From: Stenotrophomonas aracearum
Lineage (GTDB): Bacteria > Pseudomonadota > Gammaproteobacteria > Xanthomonadales > Xanthomonadaceae
Assembly (NCBI RefSeq): GCF_031834615.1
Contig: NZ_CP115543.1
Location: forward strand, 1,189,001-1,253,000
Direction: 5' to 3'
Length of the DNA stretch: 64,000 bases
Shown here: positions 26,970 to 35,640 of the stretch, piece by piece
Layout: each line of letters starts with the position of its first letter
Numbering within the stretch: the stretch's first letter is position 1
Notes under the pieces: generated by a model
Seen by the model: only the letters and a program-made list of their open reading frames with translations
Told to the model about the DNA's origin: nothing
The model's database searches: none
Program-made: the position numbers and the translations under genes

Positions 26970-28940
26970 ATGAACAACAACGACGCTGCGCCCAAACAGC
27001 TCACGCTCCGCGCGGTGGTGCTGGCCATCGTGCTGGCGGTGATCCTGTCGGCGGCCAACGCCTACCTGGGTCTGTTCGCCGGCCTGACCATCGCCACCGC
27101 GATCCCGGCGGCGGTGATTTCGATGGGGGTGCTGCGCCTGCTCGGCGGCGGCACGATCCTGGAGAACAACATCGTGCAGACCGGCGCCTCGGCCGGTTCG
27201 TCGATCGCTGCCGGCGTGATCTTCACGATCCCGGCGCTGGTCATCATGGGCTATTGGCCGGACTTCAAGTACTGGTGGGTGCTCGGCATCGCCGGCCTGG
27301 GTGGCCTGCTCGGCGTGCTGTTCTCGGTGCCGCTGCGACGTTCGATGATCGTCGAAGACCCGCTGCCGTTCCCGGAAGGCAAGGCCGCGGCCGAAGTGCT
27401 CAAGGCCGGTGAGAACCCGGGCCCGGGCCTGAAGATCCTCGGCCTGTCGGCGGTGATCGGCGCGGTGGTGAAGGTGGCGGCTGCAAGCGGCATGCGCCTG
27501 ATCCCGGACGCCTGGGCGACCTCGGCGTACGTGGGCAGCTCCAAGGTCACCGCCTTCATCGGCACCAACCTGTCGCCGGCGCTGCTGGGCGTGGGCTACA
27601 TCGTCGGCCTGAACGTCGGCATCGTGGTGGTGTCCGGCTCGATCCTGACCTGGCACATCGCCATTCCGCTGTACCAGGCGTTTTTCCTCGACACCGATCC
27701 CGGCCTGGCCGCATCGATCGCCACCGCCTCGTCCACCGACGCGGCGTTCGCCATCTGGAGCGCGAAGATGCGCTACCTGGGCGTGGGCGCGATGCTGATC
27801 GGCGGTATCTGGACCCTGATCTCGCTGCGCAAGTCGCTGCTCAATGGCGTCAAGAGCGGTTTCGCCGCGGCTCGCAAGAGCGGTGGCCCGGTCGTGGCGC
27901 ACACCGAGCGCGACCTGCCGATGAAGTGGATGCTGGTGGCGCTGGTGGTGTTCACCCTGCCGCTGCTGGCGCTGTACCAGGCCATCGTCGGCCAGTGGCA
28001 CGTCTCGATCCCGATGACCATCATCATGATCGTGGCCGGCTTCCTGTTCGTCTCGGTCTCGGCCTACCTGGCCGGCCTGATCGGCTCGTCCAACAACCCG
28101 GTCTCGGGCATCACCATCTCCACCATCCTGTTCGCCTCGGCGGTGCTGGTGGTGCTGCTGGGCAAGAGCGGCCTGACCCCGGTCGGCATCGGCGGTGCCC
28201 CGCTGGGCGCGGTGGCGGCGATCATGATCGGCGCGGTGGTGTGCTGCGCCGCAGCAGTGGGTGGCGACAACCTGCAGGACCTCAAGGCCGGCTACATCGT
28301 CGGTGCCACCCCGTGGAAGCAGCAGCTGATGCTGGGCATCGGCGCGTTCTCGTGCGCGCTGATCATGGCCCCGGTGCTGAACCTGCTGGCCACCGCCTAC
28401 GGCATCGGTGCGCCGACCGCCGAGCATCCCAACGCGCTGGCGGCCCCGCAGGCCAACCTGATGGCCTCGGTGGCCAAGGGCCTGTTCGGCGGCCAGCTGC
28501 CGTGGGACTTCATCGCCATCGGTGCGGGCATCGGTGCGGCCATCATCGCCTTCGACAGCTGGCTGAAGGCGCGTGGTTCGCGCTTCCGCGTGCCGGTGCT
28601 GGCCGCGGCCATCGGTATCTACCTGCCGCTGGAACTGATGGTGCCGATCTTCCTCGGCGGCCTGATCTCCTACCTGGTCGAGCGCTTCCACAAGGTGCGT
28701 GCCGACGACGAAGAAGGCCGCGACCGCGTGCACAAGCCGGGCGTGCTGTTCGCCGCCGGCCTGATCACCGGTGAGGCGCTGATGGGCATCGCCATTGCGA
28801 TCCCGATCGTGGCCAGTGGCCGCGCCGACGTGCTGGCGGTGCCGTTCAGCCTGCCGGCCGCGCAGTGGATCGGCCTGGCCGTGCTGTTCCTGGTGGGCTG
28901 GCTGATCTACCGGACCGGCAAGAAAGCCCATTCGGTCTGA
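26970..28940 (+). CDS. OPT-family oligopeptide transporter
   Basis: 656 residues with about 16 membrane segments. NAYLGLFAGLTIATAIPAAV, LENNIVQTGASAGSSIAAG and the late GGDNLQDLKAGYIVGATPWK are typical of bacterial OPT proteins (PF03169). OPT carriers move oligopeptides or metal-peptide/siderophore conjugates; the bacterial branch is poorly characterised. The ATG at 26970 follows CAGGGG. A strong terminator follows. Divergent from the POT symporter and directly upstream of the DPP5-like peptidase gene on the same strand, in keeping with peptide uptake. Confidence 0.9.
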   Translation: MNNNDAAPKQLTLRAVVLAIVLAVILSAANAYLGLFAGLTIATAIPAAVISMGVLRLLGGGTILENNIVQTGASAGSSIAAGVIFTIPALVIMGYWPDFKYWWVLGIAGLGGLLGVLFSVPLRRSMIVEDPLPFPEGKAAAEVLKAGENPGPGLKILGLSAVIGAVVKVAAASGMRLIPDAWATSAYVGSSKVTAFIGTNLSPALLGVGYIVGLNVGIVVVSGSILTWHIAIPLYQAFFLDTDPGLAASIATASSTDAAFAIWSAKMRYLGVGAMLIGGIWTLISLRKSLLNGVKSGFAAARKSGGPVVAHTERDLPMKWMLVALVVFTLPLLALYQAIVGQWHVSIPMTIIMIVAGFLFVSVSAYLAGLIGSSNNPVSGITISTILFASAVLVVLLGKSGLTPVGIGGAPLGAVAAIMIGAVVCCAAAVGGDNLQDLKAGYIVGATPWKQQLMLGIGAFSCALIMAPVLNLLATAYGIGAPTAEHPNALAAPQANLMASVAKGLFGGQLPWDFIAIGAGIGAAIIAFDSWLKARGSRFRVPVLAAAIGIYLPLELMVPIFLGGLISYLVERFHKVRADDEEGRDRVHKPGVLFAAGLITGEALMGIAIAIPIVASGRADVLAVPFSLPAAQWIGLAVLFLVGWLIYRTGKKAHSV

Positions 28941-28961
28941 TCCGGCCGCTGATTGAACTCG

Positions 28962-28990
28962 ACAAACCCCGCTCCGGCGGGGTTTGTTTT
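28962..28990 (+). terminator. Rho-independent terminator after the OPT gene
   Basis: 11-bp arms ACAAACCCCGC / GCGGGGTTTGT with a TCCG loop, then TTT. Symmetric enough to work in both directions. Confidence 0.9.
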
Positions 28991-29067
28991 ACCCATGACG
29001 TGTGGCCTTTGCACCGAGGGCATTTGCGACATTACCATCGGCGTTTTGCCGTTCCGCGGAGAACCCG

Positions 29068-31131
29068 ATGAAGCTTCGTTACGCCCTGTTGCCGTTGTGC
29101 CTGCTGACCGCGCTGCCGTCGCTGGCTGCGACGCGTGGCCTGGATGTGCGCGACATGATCGCGCTGGATCGGGTTTCGGCCCCGCTGCTGACCGCCGATG
29201 GCGGCAACGTGGTGTTCGCCAAGCGCGTGCTCGGCAGCGACAGCAAGGCGAGCACCGGCCTGTTCATCCGCAACCTGCGTACCCGCGATGCCGCGCCGCC
29301 GAAGCCGCTCACCCCGGCCGGCTGGAACGTCAATTCGGCCGCGCTCTCGGCCGACGGCCAGACCGTGTACTTCCTCAGCGCCAAGGGCGGCAGCCAGCAG
29401 TTGTACGCGATGCCGCTGGCCGGCGGAGCGCCGCGCCAGCTGACCGACTTCGCGGTGGACGTGGACAGCTACCAGATCTCGCCGCAGGGCGACCGCGTGG
29501 CGTTCAGCGCCGGCGTGTTCCAGGACTGCGGTTCGGACCTGGCCTGCACCAGCAAGAAGCTCGACGCACACAAGGCGCGCAAGAACACCGGCGAGGTGTT
29601 CGACAGCCTGTTCGTGCGCCATTGGGACACCTGGAACGACGGCCGCCGCAACACCCTGTTCGTGGCCCCGCTGCCGACCGGCAAGGCGGCCGCAGTGAAG
29701 GGCGCTTCGGCGATCAGCGCCACCCTGGCCGGCGATGCGCCGTCCAAGCCGTTCGGTGGCAATGACGATTTCACCTGGGCACCGGACGGCAAGTCCGTGG
29801 TGGCCAGCATCCGCGTAGCCGGCCGCGAAGAGGCCTGGTCGACCAACTTCGACCTGTACCGCCTGGACGCCGACGGCAAGCAGGCGCCGGTCAACCTGAC
29901 CGCCGCCAACCCGGCCTGGGATGCCGGCCCGGTGTTCAGTGCCGACGGCAACACCCTGTACTACCGCGCCATGAAGCGCCCGGGCTTCGAAGCCGACCGC
30001 TTCGGCGTGATGGCAATGGATCTGGCCTCGGGCAAGACCCGCGAAATTGCGCCGGGCTGGGACCGTTCGGCCGGCGAAGTGGTGCTGTCCGAAGATGGCA
30101 AGAGCTTCTACACCGCGGCCGATGACCTCGGCGAACACCGCCTGTTCAACATCGACATCGCGACCGGCAAGCCCACCGTGGTGGCCGAGGGCGGCAGCAT
30201 CGGTTCGCCGGTGATCGCCGGTGGCACGCTGGCGTACACGAAGAACAGCCTCAAGAGCGGCGACCAGATCGTGGTGGCCGGCGTCGACGGCAGCAGCCCG
30301 CGCGAGATCACTCCGAGCGCGAGCCAGATGCTGCCGGACGTGGCCTTCGGCGACTACGAGCAGTTCCAGTTCAAGGGCTGGAACAACGAAACCGTGCACG
30401 GTTACGTGGTCAAGCCGTACAACTACCAGGAAGGCAAGCGCTATCCGGTGGCGTTCCTGATCCACGGTGGCCCGCAGGGCAGCTTCGGCAACGGCTGGAG
30501 CTACCGCTGGAACCCGCAGACCTACGCGGGCCAGGGCTACGCCGTGGTGATGATCGATTTCCACGGGTCCACCGGTTACGGCCAGGCGTTCACCGACGCG
30601 ATCAGCCAGCACTGGGGCGACCGCCCGCTGGAAGACCTGCAGAAGGGCTGGGCGGCTGCGCAGAAGCAGTACCCGTTCCTCAACGGCGACAAGGCCTGTG
30701 CGCTGGGCGCCAGCTACGGCGGCTTCATGGTCAACTGGATCGCCGGCAACTGGAACGAGCCGTGGAAGTGCCTGGTCAACCATGACGGCGTGTTCGACCA
30801 GCGCATGATGGGTTACGCCACCGAAGAGCTGTGGTTCACCGAGTGGGAGCAGGGCGGCACGCCGTTCGCCAAGCCGGAGAACTACGAGCGCTTCAACCCG
30901 GTCAACCACGTGGCCGACTGGAAGAAGCCGATCCTGATCATCCACGGCCAGCTCGACTTCCGCATTCCGGTCGAACAGGGCCTGGGTGCGTTCACCGCCG
31001 CGCAGCGCCAGGGCATCGAATCGAAGTTCCTGTACTTCCCGGACGAGAACCATTGGGTGCTGAAGCCGCAGAACAGCGTGCAGTGGCATGACACGGTGAA
31101 CGGCTGGTTGAAGCAGCACATCGGCAACTGA
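29068..31131 (+). CDS. Secreted S9 dipeptidyl-peptidase (DPP5-like)
   Basis: 687 residues with a signal peptide (MKLRYALLPLCLLTALPSLA). An eight-bladed propeller region (to about residue 430) contains WD-type strands such as DFTWAPDGKSVVASIRVAGR. The catalytic domain has Ser549 (GASYGGFMVNW), Asp630 (HGQLDFRIP) and His662 (ENHWV). The FKGWNNETVHGYVVKPYNYQ entry and the LVNHDGVFDQRMMGYATEEL lid match DPP5-type enzymes, which release dipeptides from oligopeptides with hydrophobic or Ala residues in P1. It is more distant from the two tandem S9 genes than they are from each other. A SMAG dimer follows the gene. Confidence 0.92.
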   Translation: MKLRYALLPLCLLTALPSLAATRGLDVRDMIALDRVSAPLLTADGGNVVFAKRVLGSDSKASTGLFIRNLRTRDAAPPKPLTPAGWNVNSAALSADGQTVYFLSAKGGSQQLYAMPLAGGAPRQLTDFAVDVDSYQISPQGDRVAFSAGVFQDCGSDLACTSKKLDAHKARKNTGEVFDSLFVRHWDTWNDGRRNTLFVAPLPTGKAAAVKGASAISATLAGDAPSKPFGGNDDFTWAPDGKSVVASIRVAGREEAWSTNFDLYRLDADGKQAPVNLTAANPAWDAGPVFSADGNTLYYRAMKRPGFEADRFGVMAMDLASGKTREIAPGWDRSAGEVVLSEDGKSFYTAADDLGEHRLFNIDIATGKPTVVAEGGSIGSPVIAGGTLAYTKNSLKSGDQIVVAGVDGSSPREITPSASQMLPDVAFGDYEQFQFKGWNNETVHGYVVKPYNYQEGKRYPVAFLIHGGPQGSFGNGWSYRWNPQTYAGQGYAVVMIDFHGSTGYGQAFTDAISQHWGDRPLEDLQKGWAAAQKQYPFLNGDKACALGASYGGFMVNWIAGNWNEPWKCLVNHDGVFDQRMMGYATEELWFTEWEQGGTPFAKPENYERFNPVNHVADWKKPILIIHGQLDFRIPVEQGLGAFTAAQRQGIESKFLYFPDENHWVLKPQNSVQWHDTVNGWLKQHIGN

Positions 31132-31150
31132 TTCTTCGGCGCATCAAACC

Positions 31151-31211
31151 GTAGCGCCGGCCGCTGGCCGGCTCCACGCGATATCGGGAGCCGGCCAGCG
31201 GCCGGCACTAC
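31151..31211. repeat. Inverted SMAG dimer
   Basis: Two complete GTAG-headed palindromes face each other (GTAGCGCCGGCCGCTGGCCG at the left, its mirror ending CACTAC at the right), separated by a 9-nt spacer. The whole can fold as one long stem. It lies between the DPP5-like gene and the DUF819 gene and could stabilise the upstream mRNA end. Confidence 0.85.
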
Positions 31212-31241
31212 GATCCGTTGCACCCATCGAGAACCCCCTGC

Positions 31242-32477
31242 ATGCCCCTGATCCAGAACGACATCGTCGTCTTCGGTTTGATCGCCGCTACCCTGGGCGC
31301 CGTGTTCTGGACCGCCTCGCGCGAGCAGGGGCTGTGGAAGCGTTTCTATACCTTCGTGCCGGCGCTGCTGCTGTGCTACATGATTCCCGGCGTCTACAAC
31401 ACGATCGGGTTGATCGACGGGCAGAACACCCGCCTGTACAACCCGGTCGCGCGTGACATCCTGCTGCCCGCCGCGCTGGTGCTGTTGACCCTGGCGGTGG
31501 ACATCAAGGGCATCCTGCGGCTGGGCCCGAAGCTGATCGTGATGTACCTGGGCGCATCGTTCAGCATCATGCTGGGCGCGGTGGTGGCCTTCATGCTGAT
31601 GAAGTGGGTGCATCCGGAAACCGTGGCCGGTGATACCTGGTCGGGCATGGCGGCGCTGGCCGGCAGCTGGATCGGCGGTGGCGCCAACATGCTGGCGATG
31701 CGCGAAGTGTTCGACGTCAACGCCACCACCTTCGGCCAGTTCGCGGTGGTGGACGTGGGCGTGGGCTATGTGTGGATGGCGGTGCTGATCTTCCTGGCCG
31801 GGCGCGCGGCGACGATCGATGCGCGCACCGGGGCCGATACCTCGGCGATCGACGAACTGAAGCTGCGCATCGAGAAGTTCCAGGCCGAGCACGAGCGGGT
31901 GGCCAGCCTGACCGACCTGATGCTGATCGTGGCGGTGGCGTTCGGCACCGTGGGGCTGTCGCATGCGATTGCCGGGCCGGTCTCGGCCTGGTTCAAGGGC
32001 CATGTGGCGTGGGCGCCGCAGTTCAGCCTGGACGCGCCGTTCGTCTGGGTGGTGGTGATCTCCACCACCTGCGGCCTGGCGTTGAGCTTCACCAAGGCGC
32101 GCAACCTGGAAGGGGCAGGCGCTTCGAAGCTGGGTTCGTTGCTGCTGTATTTCCTGATCGCCTGCATCGGCATGCAGATGGACCTGCTGGCGCTGCTGCA
32201 ACGCCCGTGGCTGTTCGCGCTGGGGCTGATCTGGATCGCGGTGCATATCGCGCTGCTGCTGGCACTGGCAATGGCGTTGAAGGTGCCGTTCTTCTATTTT
32301 GCGATTGGTTCGCAGTCGAACATTGGTGGGCCCGCGTCGGCACCGGTGGTGGCGGCCGCGTTCCATCCGTCGCTGGCGCCGGTGGGTGTGCTGCTGGGGA
32401 CGATGGGGTATGCGACGGGCACGTACCTGGCGTACATCGTGGGGATTACGTTGAGGGCCTTGGCCGGGGCGGGGTGA
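31242..32477 (+). CDS. DUF819 (YjcL-like) membrane protein
   Basis: 411 residues, 10-11 membrane segments. Family features: PALLLCYMIPGVYNTIGLID near the N-terminus, GSWIGGGANMLAMREVFDV in the middle, and FAIGSQSNIGGPASAPVVAA near the end. The two-fold repeat with Gly-Gly-rich hairpins suggests a transporter, but the family's substrate is unknown. The ATG at 31242 skips an eight-residue upstream extension that has no ribosome site. Its stop codon directly abuts the stop of the convergent zincin-like gene (0 bp apart), so no separate terminator fits between them. Confidence 0.88.
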   Translation: MPLIQNDIVVFGLIAATLGAVFWTASREQGLWKRFYTFVPALLLCYMIPGVYNTIGLIDGQNTRLYNPVARDILLPAALVLLTLAVDIKGILRLGPKLIVMYLGASFSIMLGAVVAFMLMKWVHPETVAGDTWSGMAALAGSWIGGGANMLAMREVFDVNATTFGQFAVVDVGVGYVWMAVLIFLAGRAATIDARTGADTSAIDELKLRIEKFQAEHERVASLTDLMLIVAVAFGTVGLSHAIAGPVSAWFKGHVAWAPQFSLDAPFVWVVVISTTCGLALSFTKARNLEGAGASKLGSLLLYFLIACIGMQMDLLALLQRPWLFALGLIWIAVHIALLLALAMALKVPFFYFAIGSQSNIGGPASAPVVAAAFHPSLAPVGVLLGTMGYATGTYLAYIVGITLRALAGAG

Positions 32478-32960
32478 TTACGCGCCCAACAGCCCGCGTT
32501 CAACCAACCACGCCCTGGCATCTTCGGCATCCTGCTCGAACCACGCCTGCGTCGACCCCAACCGATACGTGTATCCCCACGCATCCATGTCGGCCATCAA
32601 CTGCGTGCTGCCCACGCCGGGCAACTGTCCGGCCAGCACGATCTGCAGGTAGCAGGTGGCGTCTTCTTCCGGAACCGAATCGGTCGCATCGGTGTGCACC
32701 AGCGCACGCCGCTCCGGCGGCAGCACGATCAGGTGGCAGGCTTCGTGCAGCATCGAGTGCACGGGGGTGTCATTACGCACGTACACGTCGCTGGCGATGA
32801 TGCCTGCTTCAGGCTCGCCCCAGTAACTCCCGGGAATCGGTGCGCCATCGGCCACGCGGTGCAGCCGCAGCGCGTGCCGGTCCAGCAACGCCACGGCGTC
32901 GTTGAAATCGATGTCGCCCACGCGGGTGACCTGCGGTTCTGCTTCGGCGGTGGCGGTCAT
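32478..32960 (-). CDS. Zincin-like protein with HExxH motif
   Basis: 160 residues, cytosolic. HEACH (His72-Glu73-x-x-His76) within HSMLHEACHLIVLP is a canonical zinc-metalloprotease motif, and EEDATCYLQ (Glu98/99) about 22 residues later could give the third ligand. No signal peptide or membrane helix. I do not know a named family; it looks like a conserved hypothetical of Xanthomonadaceae. It lies 51 bp after minE on the same strand, beyond a 24-bp perfect palindrome, so it may be a separate unit. Could be an active peptidase or a degenerate one. Confidence 0.75.
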   Translation of the reverse strand: MTATAEAEPQVTRVGDIDFNDAVALLDRHALRLHRVADGAPIPGSYWGEPEAGIIASDVYVRNDTPVHSMLHEACHLIVLPPERRALVHTDATDSVPEEDATCYLQIVLAGQLPGVGSTQLMADMDAWGYTYRLGSTQAWFEQDAEDARAWLVERGLLGA

Positions 32961-32976
32961 GGCGTGTGCGTCGTGC

Positions 32977-33000
32977 GCCCCTTCCCGGCCGGGAAGGGGC
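32977..33000. terminator. 24-bp perfect palindrome after minE
   Basis: GCCCCTTCCCGG and its exact complement form a self-complementary 24-mer between minE and the zincin-like gene. It would fold as a hairpin in either transcript, or serve as a protein-binding palindrome; no T-tract follows on either strand. Confidence 0.55.
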
Positions 33001-33011
33001 CTTGAGATGAA

Positions 33012-33269
33012 TTACTGCTGCGGGCCTTCCGGCAACGCCACCGAAATGTCCAGTACGTCGTGCTCACCGTCCTTGACCAGGTCCACCTTGACCGCGTCGG
33101 CGTCGATGTTCACGTACTTCTTGATCACTTCCAGCAGCTCGCGCTGCAGCAGCGGCAGGTAATCCGGGCCGCCGCGGTGGCTGCGTTCCTGCGCGATGAT
33201 GATCTGCAGGCGGTTCTTGGCCGTTTCGGCGGTGGTCTTCTTGGTCTTGAGGAAATCGAACAGGCCCAT
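33012..33269 (-). CDS. minE: Cell-division topological specificity factor MinE
   Basis: 85 residues. The N-terminal membrane-targeting and anti-MinCD part ([29 protein letters not shown]) and the topological domain ([20 protein letters not shown]) are complete. Drives the pole-to-pole oscillation of MinCD and keeps the division site at mid-cell. Starts 2 bp after minD. Confidence 0.97.
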   Translation of the reverse strand: MGLFDFLKTKKTTAETAKNRLQIIIAQERSHRGGPDYLPLLQRELLEVIKKYVNIDADAVKVDLVKDGEHDVLDISVALPEGPQQ

Positions 33270-33271
33270 GC

Positions 33272-34081
33272 TTACCCTCCGAACAGCTTGCTGAAGAAGC
33301 CCTTCTTCTCCACCGAGGTGAAGCGCATCGGGCGCTCTTCGCCGAGGATGCGGGCAACCGCATCGCCGTAAGCCTGGCCAGCGGCCGATTCCGGATCCAG
33401 GATCACCGGCTCGCCCTTGTTGGAGGCGTTCAGCACGTCGCCCGATTCGGGGATCACGCCGATTGCCTTCAGCCCGAGCACTTCTTCCACGTCGGCAATG
33501 CTGAGCATCTCGCCGGTTTCCACGCGGGCCGGGCTGTACCGGGTCAGCAGCAGGAAGGCCGGCACGTTCTGGCCGGATTCGGCCTTGTGGGTCTTCGAGT
33601 CGAGCAGGCCGATGATGCGGTCCGAGTCGCGCACCGAAGACACTTCCGGGTTCACCACCACCACCGCGCGGTCGGCGAAGTACATCGCCAGGAAGGCGCC
33701 CTTCTCGATGCCGGCCGGCGAGTCGCAGATGATGTAGTCGAAGCCGTCGGCGGCCAGGTCCTTGAGCACCTTGCCCACGCCTTCCTGGGTCAGCGCGTCC
33801 TTGTCGCGGGTCTGCGAGGCAGCCAGCACGTACAGGTTGTCGAAGCGCTTGTCCTTGATCAGGGCCTGCTTGAGGGTGGCTTCGCCGTGCACGACATTGA
33901 CGAAGTCGTACACCACGCGGCGCTCGCAGCCCATGATCAGGTCGAGGTTGCGCAGGCCGACGTCGAAGTCGATCACCGCCACCTTCTTGCCCTGTTTGGC
34001 CAGGCCGCAGGCCAGGCTTGCGCTGGAAGTGGTCTTGCCGACGCCGCCCTTGCCGGAGGTGACTACGATGATTTCAGCCAA
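33272..34081 (-). CDS. minD: Septum-site ATPase MinD
   Basis: 269 residues. Deviant Walker [20 protein letters not shown] at the N-terminus, [14 protein letters not shown] (Walker-type Asp), and [12 protein letters not shown]. The C-terminal amphipathic membrane helix [13 protein letters not shown] is intact. Recruits MinC to the membrane and is released by MinE. 35 bp after minC. Confidence 0.97.
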   Translation of the reverse strand: MAEIIVVTSGKGGVGKTTSSASLACGLAKQGKKVAVIDFDVGLRNLDLIMGCERRVVYDFVNVVHGEATLKQALIKDKRFDNLYVLAASQTRDKDALTQEGVGKVLKDLAADGFDYIICDSPAGIEKGAFLAMYFADRAVVVVNPEVSSVRDSDRIIGLLDSKTHKAESGQNVPAFLLLTRYSPARVETGEMLSIADVEEVLGLKAIGVIPESGDVLNASNKGEPVILDPESAAGQAYGDAVARILGEERPMRFTSVEKKGFFSKLFGG

Positions 34082-34116
34082 AGGACTTCTCCTGATGATT
34101 CTGTTGGGTTGCTGCG

Positions 34117-34893
34117 TCAGTCCAGCGCAGCGATCTTGATCTGGTCCTGTTCCAGCCAGACCTGCACGGCCTTGCCGCGCAGGGTGTCCGGGACATCGTC
34201 CAGTACCTTGTAATGGCCGGCAATGGCGACCAGTTCAGCGTGGAAGTCACGGCAGAAAATACGCGCCGTGGTATTGCCCTGGGCACCTGCCAGGGCGCGG
34301 CCCCGCAGCGTACCGTAAATATGGATGCTGCCGTCGGCAATCACCTCGGCACCGGCGCCAACCGTGGCCATCACGGTCAGGTCGCAGTTCTCGGCGTACA
34401 GCTGCTGGCCCGAGCGGACGTTGCTGGTCTGCATGCGGCCGGGTTGCGGCGCACCGCCCGTGGCGGCCGGCGTGGCCGGGGCCGGGGCGGGCTCAGCGGC
34501 GCGCGGGCGGCGGGCCGGTTCCGGGGCCGGCGCAACCGCCGCCACCGCCGGCTCGGCCTCGGCGCGCTCGTACTGGGCGCGGAACTTGGCCAGCAGCGGC
34601 AGGCCCAGCTGCTGCGAAAGCAGGTCGGTTTCGTTGCTGCCGTAGGCCAGTGCCACCGGCAGCACGCCGGCGCTGCGCAGGCCATCGAGCAGGGCCTGCG
34701 CGGTGGCCACGTCGGGCATCTGGCTCAGCCCGCCGAAGTCCAGGATCACCGCGGCGCGGCCGAACAGCTTCGGCGCGCGGGCCACGCGGTCGTGCATTTC
34801 ACGGGTGAGGCGTTCCACATCGAGCGTGCGGATGCGCAGGTTGGCGATACCCACCTGGCCGATCTTCAGCTCGCCGGCCTGTTCAAAATCCAT
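34117..34893 (-). CDS. minC: Septum-site inhibitor MinC
   Basis: 258 residues. The N-terminal domain (about 1-105) inhibits FtsZ. A long Ala/Pro/Arg-rich linker (about 107-150) joins it to a right-handed beta-helix C-terminal domain (VRSGQQLYAENCDLTVMATV, GAGAEVIADGSIHIYGTLRG) that binds MinD. The ATG at 34893 is the usual start; a GTG 12 bp upstream is possible. It starts 13 bp after the GNAT gene stop, so acetyltransferase and min genes form one transcript. Confidence 0.95.
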   Translation of the reverse strand: MDFEQAGELKIGQVGIANLRIRTLDVERLTREMHDRVARAPKLFGRAAVILDFGGLSQMPDVATAQALLDGLRSAGVLPVALAYGSNETDLLSQQLGLPLLAKFRAQYERAEAEPAVAAVAPAPEPARRPRAAEPAPAPATPAATGGAPQPGRMQTSNVRSGQQLYAENCDLTVMATVGAGAEVIADGSIHIYGTLRGRALAGAQGNTTARIFCRDFHAELVAIAGHYKVLDDVPDTLRGKAVQVWLEQDQIKIAALD

Positions 34894-34906
34894 GTTTGCC
34901 GCCACT

Positions 34907-35503
34907 TCAGGTCCCCGTCGGTCGAGGCGCGCGCTGCAGCTCGCGACGGTGGCCCACCCAGGGCACGTCGGGCAGCGCATCGCCGTAGGTGTCGTGCACC
35001 CATTGGTAACTGCACAGGTCCTTGAGCAGCATGCTGGCGCGCACGTCCACGTGCGGCATGTTGTTCTGGCCGACCTCGCGGAAGCCGAAGCTGCCATGGA
35101 ACAGCAGCGCCGCGTCGGCGCCATGGTCCAGGAACACTTCGCAGGTCAGCTGCGGGTAGCGCAGTTCGGCAAAGCTCTGGGCATCGGCATAGAACGCCCG
35201 GCCCACGCCGCCGCCGCGGCGGCGGCTGGCCACCACGATGCGGTCGATATAGAAGAATTTGCGGGTCAGGTGCTGCTTGAACCAGGCGAAGTTGCTGCTG
35301 TCGTGCTGGCTGTCGCTGCCGAAGCCGATCAGGAAGCCGGCCAGGTTGCCGTCGCGCTCGGCGACGCGGAAATACTCAGCGGTATCGAAAAACAGGCGCA
35401 GCCGGGCGGCATCCAGCGGAAGGATGGCCAGGCCGGCGTTGTTGTTCAGGGCCAGGACGGAATCGAGCTCGTGCTCGCGCACGTCGCGGATGACAATCGA
35501 CAT
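34907..35503 (-). CDS. GNAT-family N-acetyltransferase
   Basis: 198 residues of the GNAT fold: IVVASRRRGGGVGRAFYADA is the acetyl-CoA-binding R/Q-x-x-G-x-G/A motif, preceded by RVAERDGNLAGFLIGFG and followed by CEVFLDHGADAALLFHGSFG. The substrate (protein or small molecule) cannot be told. It heads the minCDE transcript, 13 bp before minC, so it might acetylate a division protein or simply share the promoter. Confidence 0.88.
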   Translation of the reverse strand: MSIVIRDVREHELDSVLALNNNAGLAILPLDAARLRLFFDTAEYFRVAERDGNLAGFLIGFGSDSQHDSSNFAWFKQHLTRKFFYIDRIVVASRRRGGGVGRAFYADAQSFAELRYPQLTCEVFLDHGADAALLFHGSFGFREVGQNNMPHVDVRASMLLKDLCSYQWVHDTYGDALPDVPWVGHRRELQRAPRPTGT

Positions 35504-35640
35504 TGTGACTCCGTGGGGTAACGCGGTTGGCCCCTCGCGGGACCCTGCCGCCGATTATTACATGGGTGGCCGGGCAGGGCACAGGCCGGGCATGACTTCT
35601 GCCGGGGTGCAGCGGCACAGGTTCAGCCTAAGATGCCCCC

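Noticed and set aside
31151..31211. CRISPR array
   Set aside because: Repeats are palindromic pairs without regular unique spacers and there are no cas genes.
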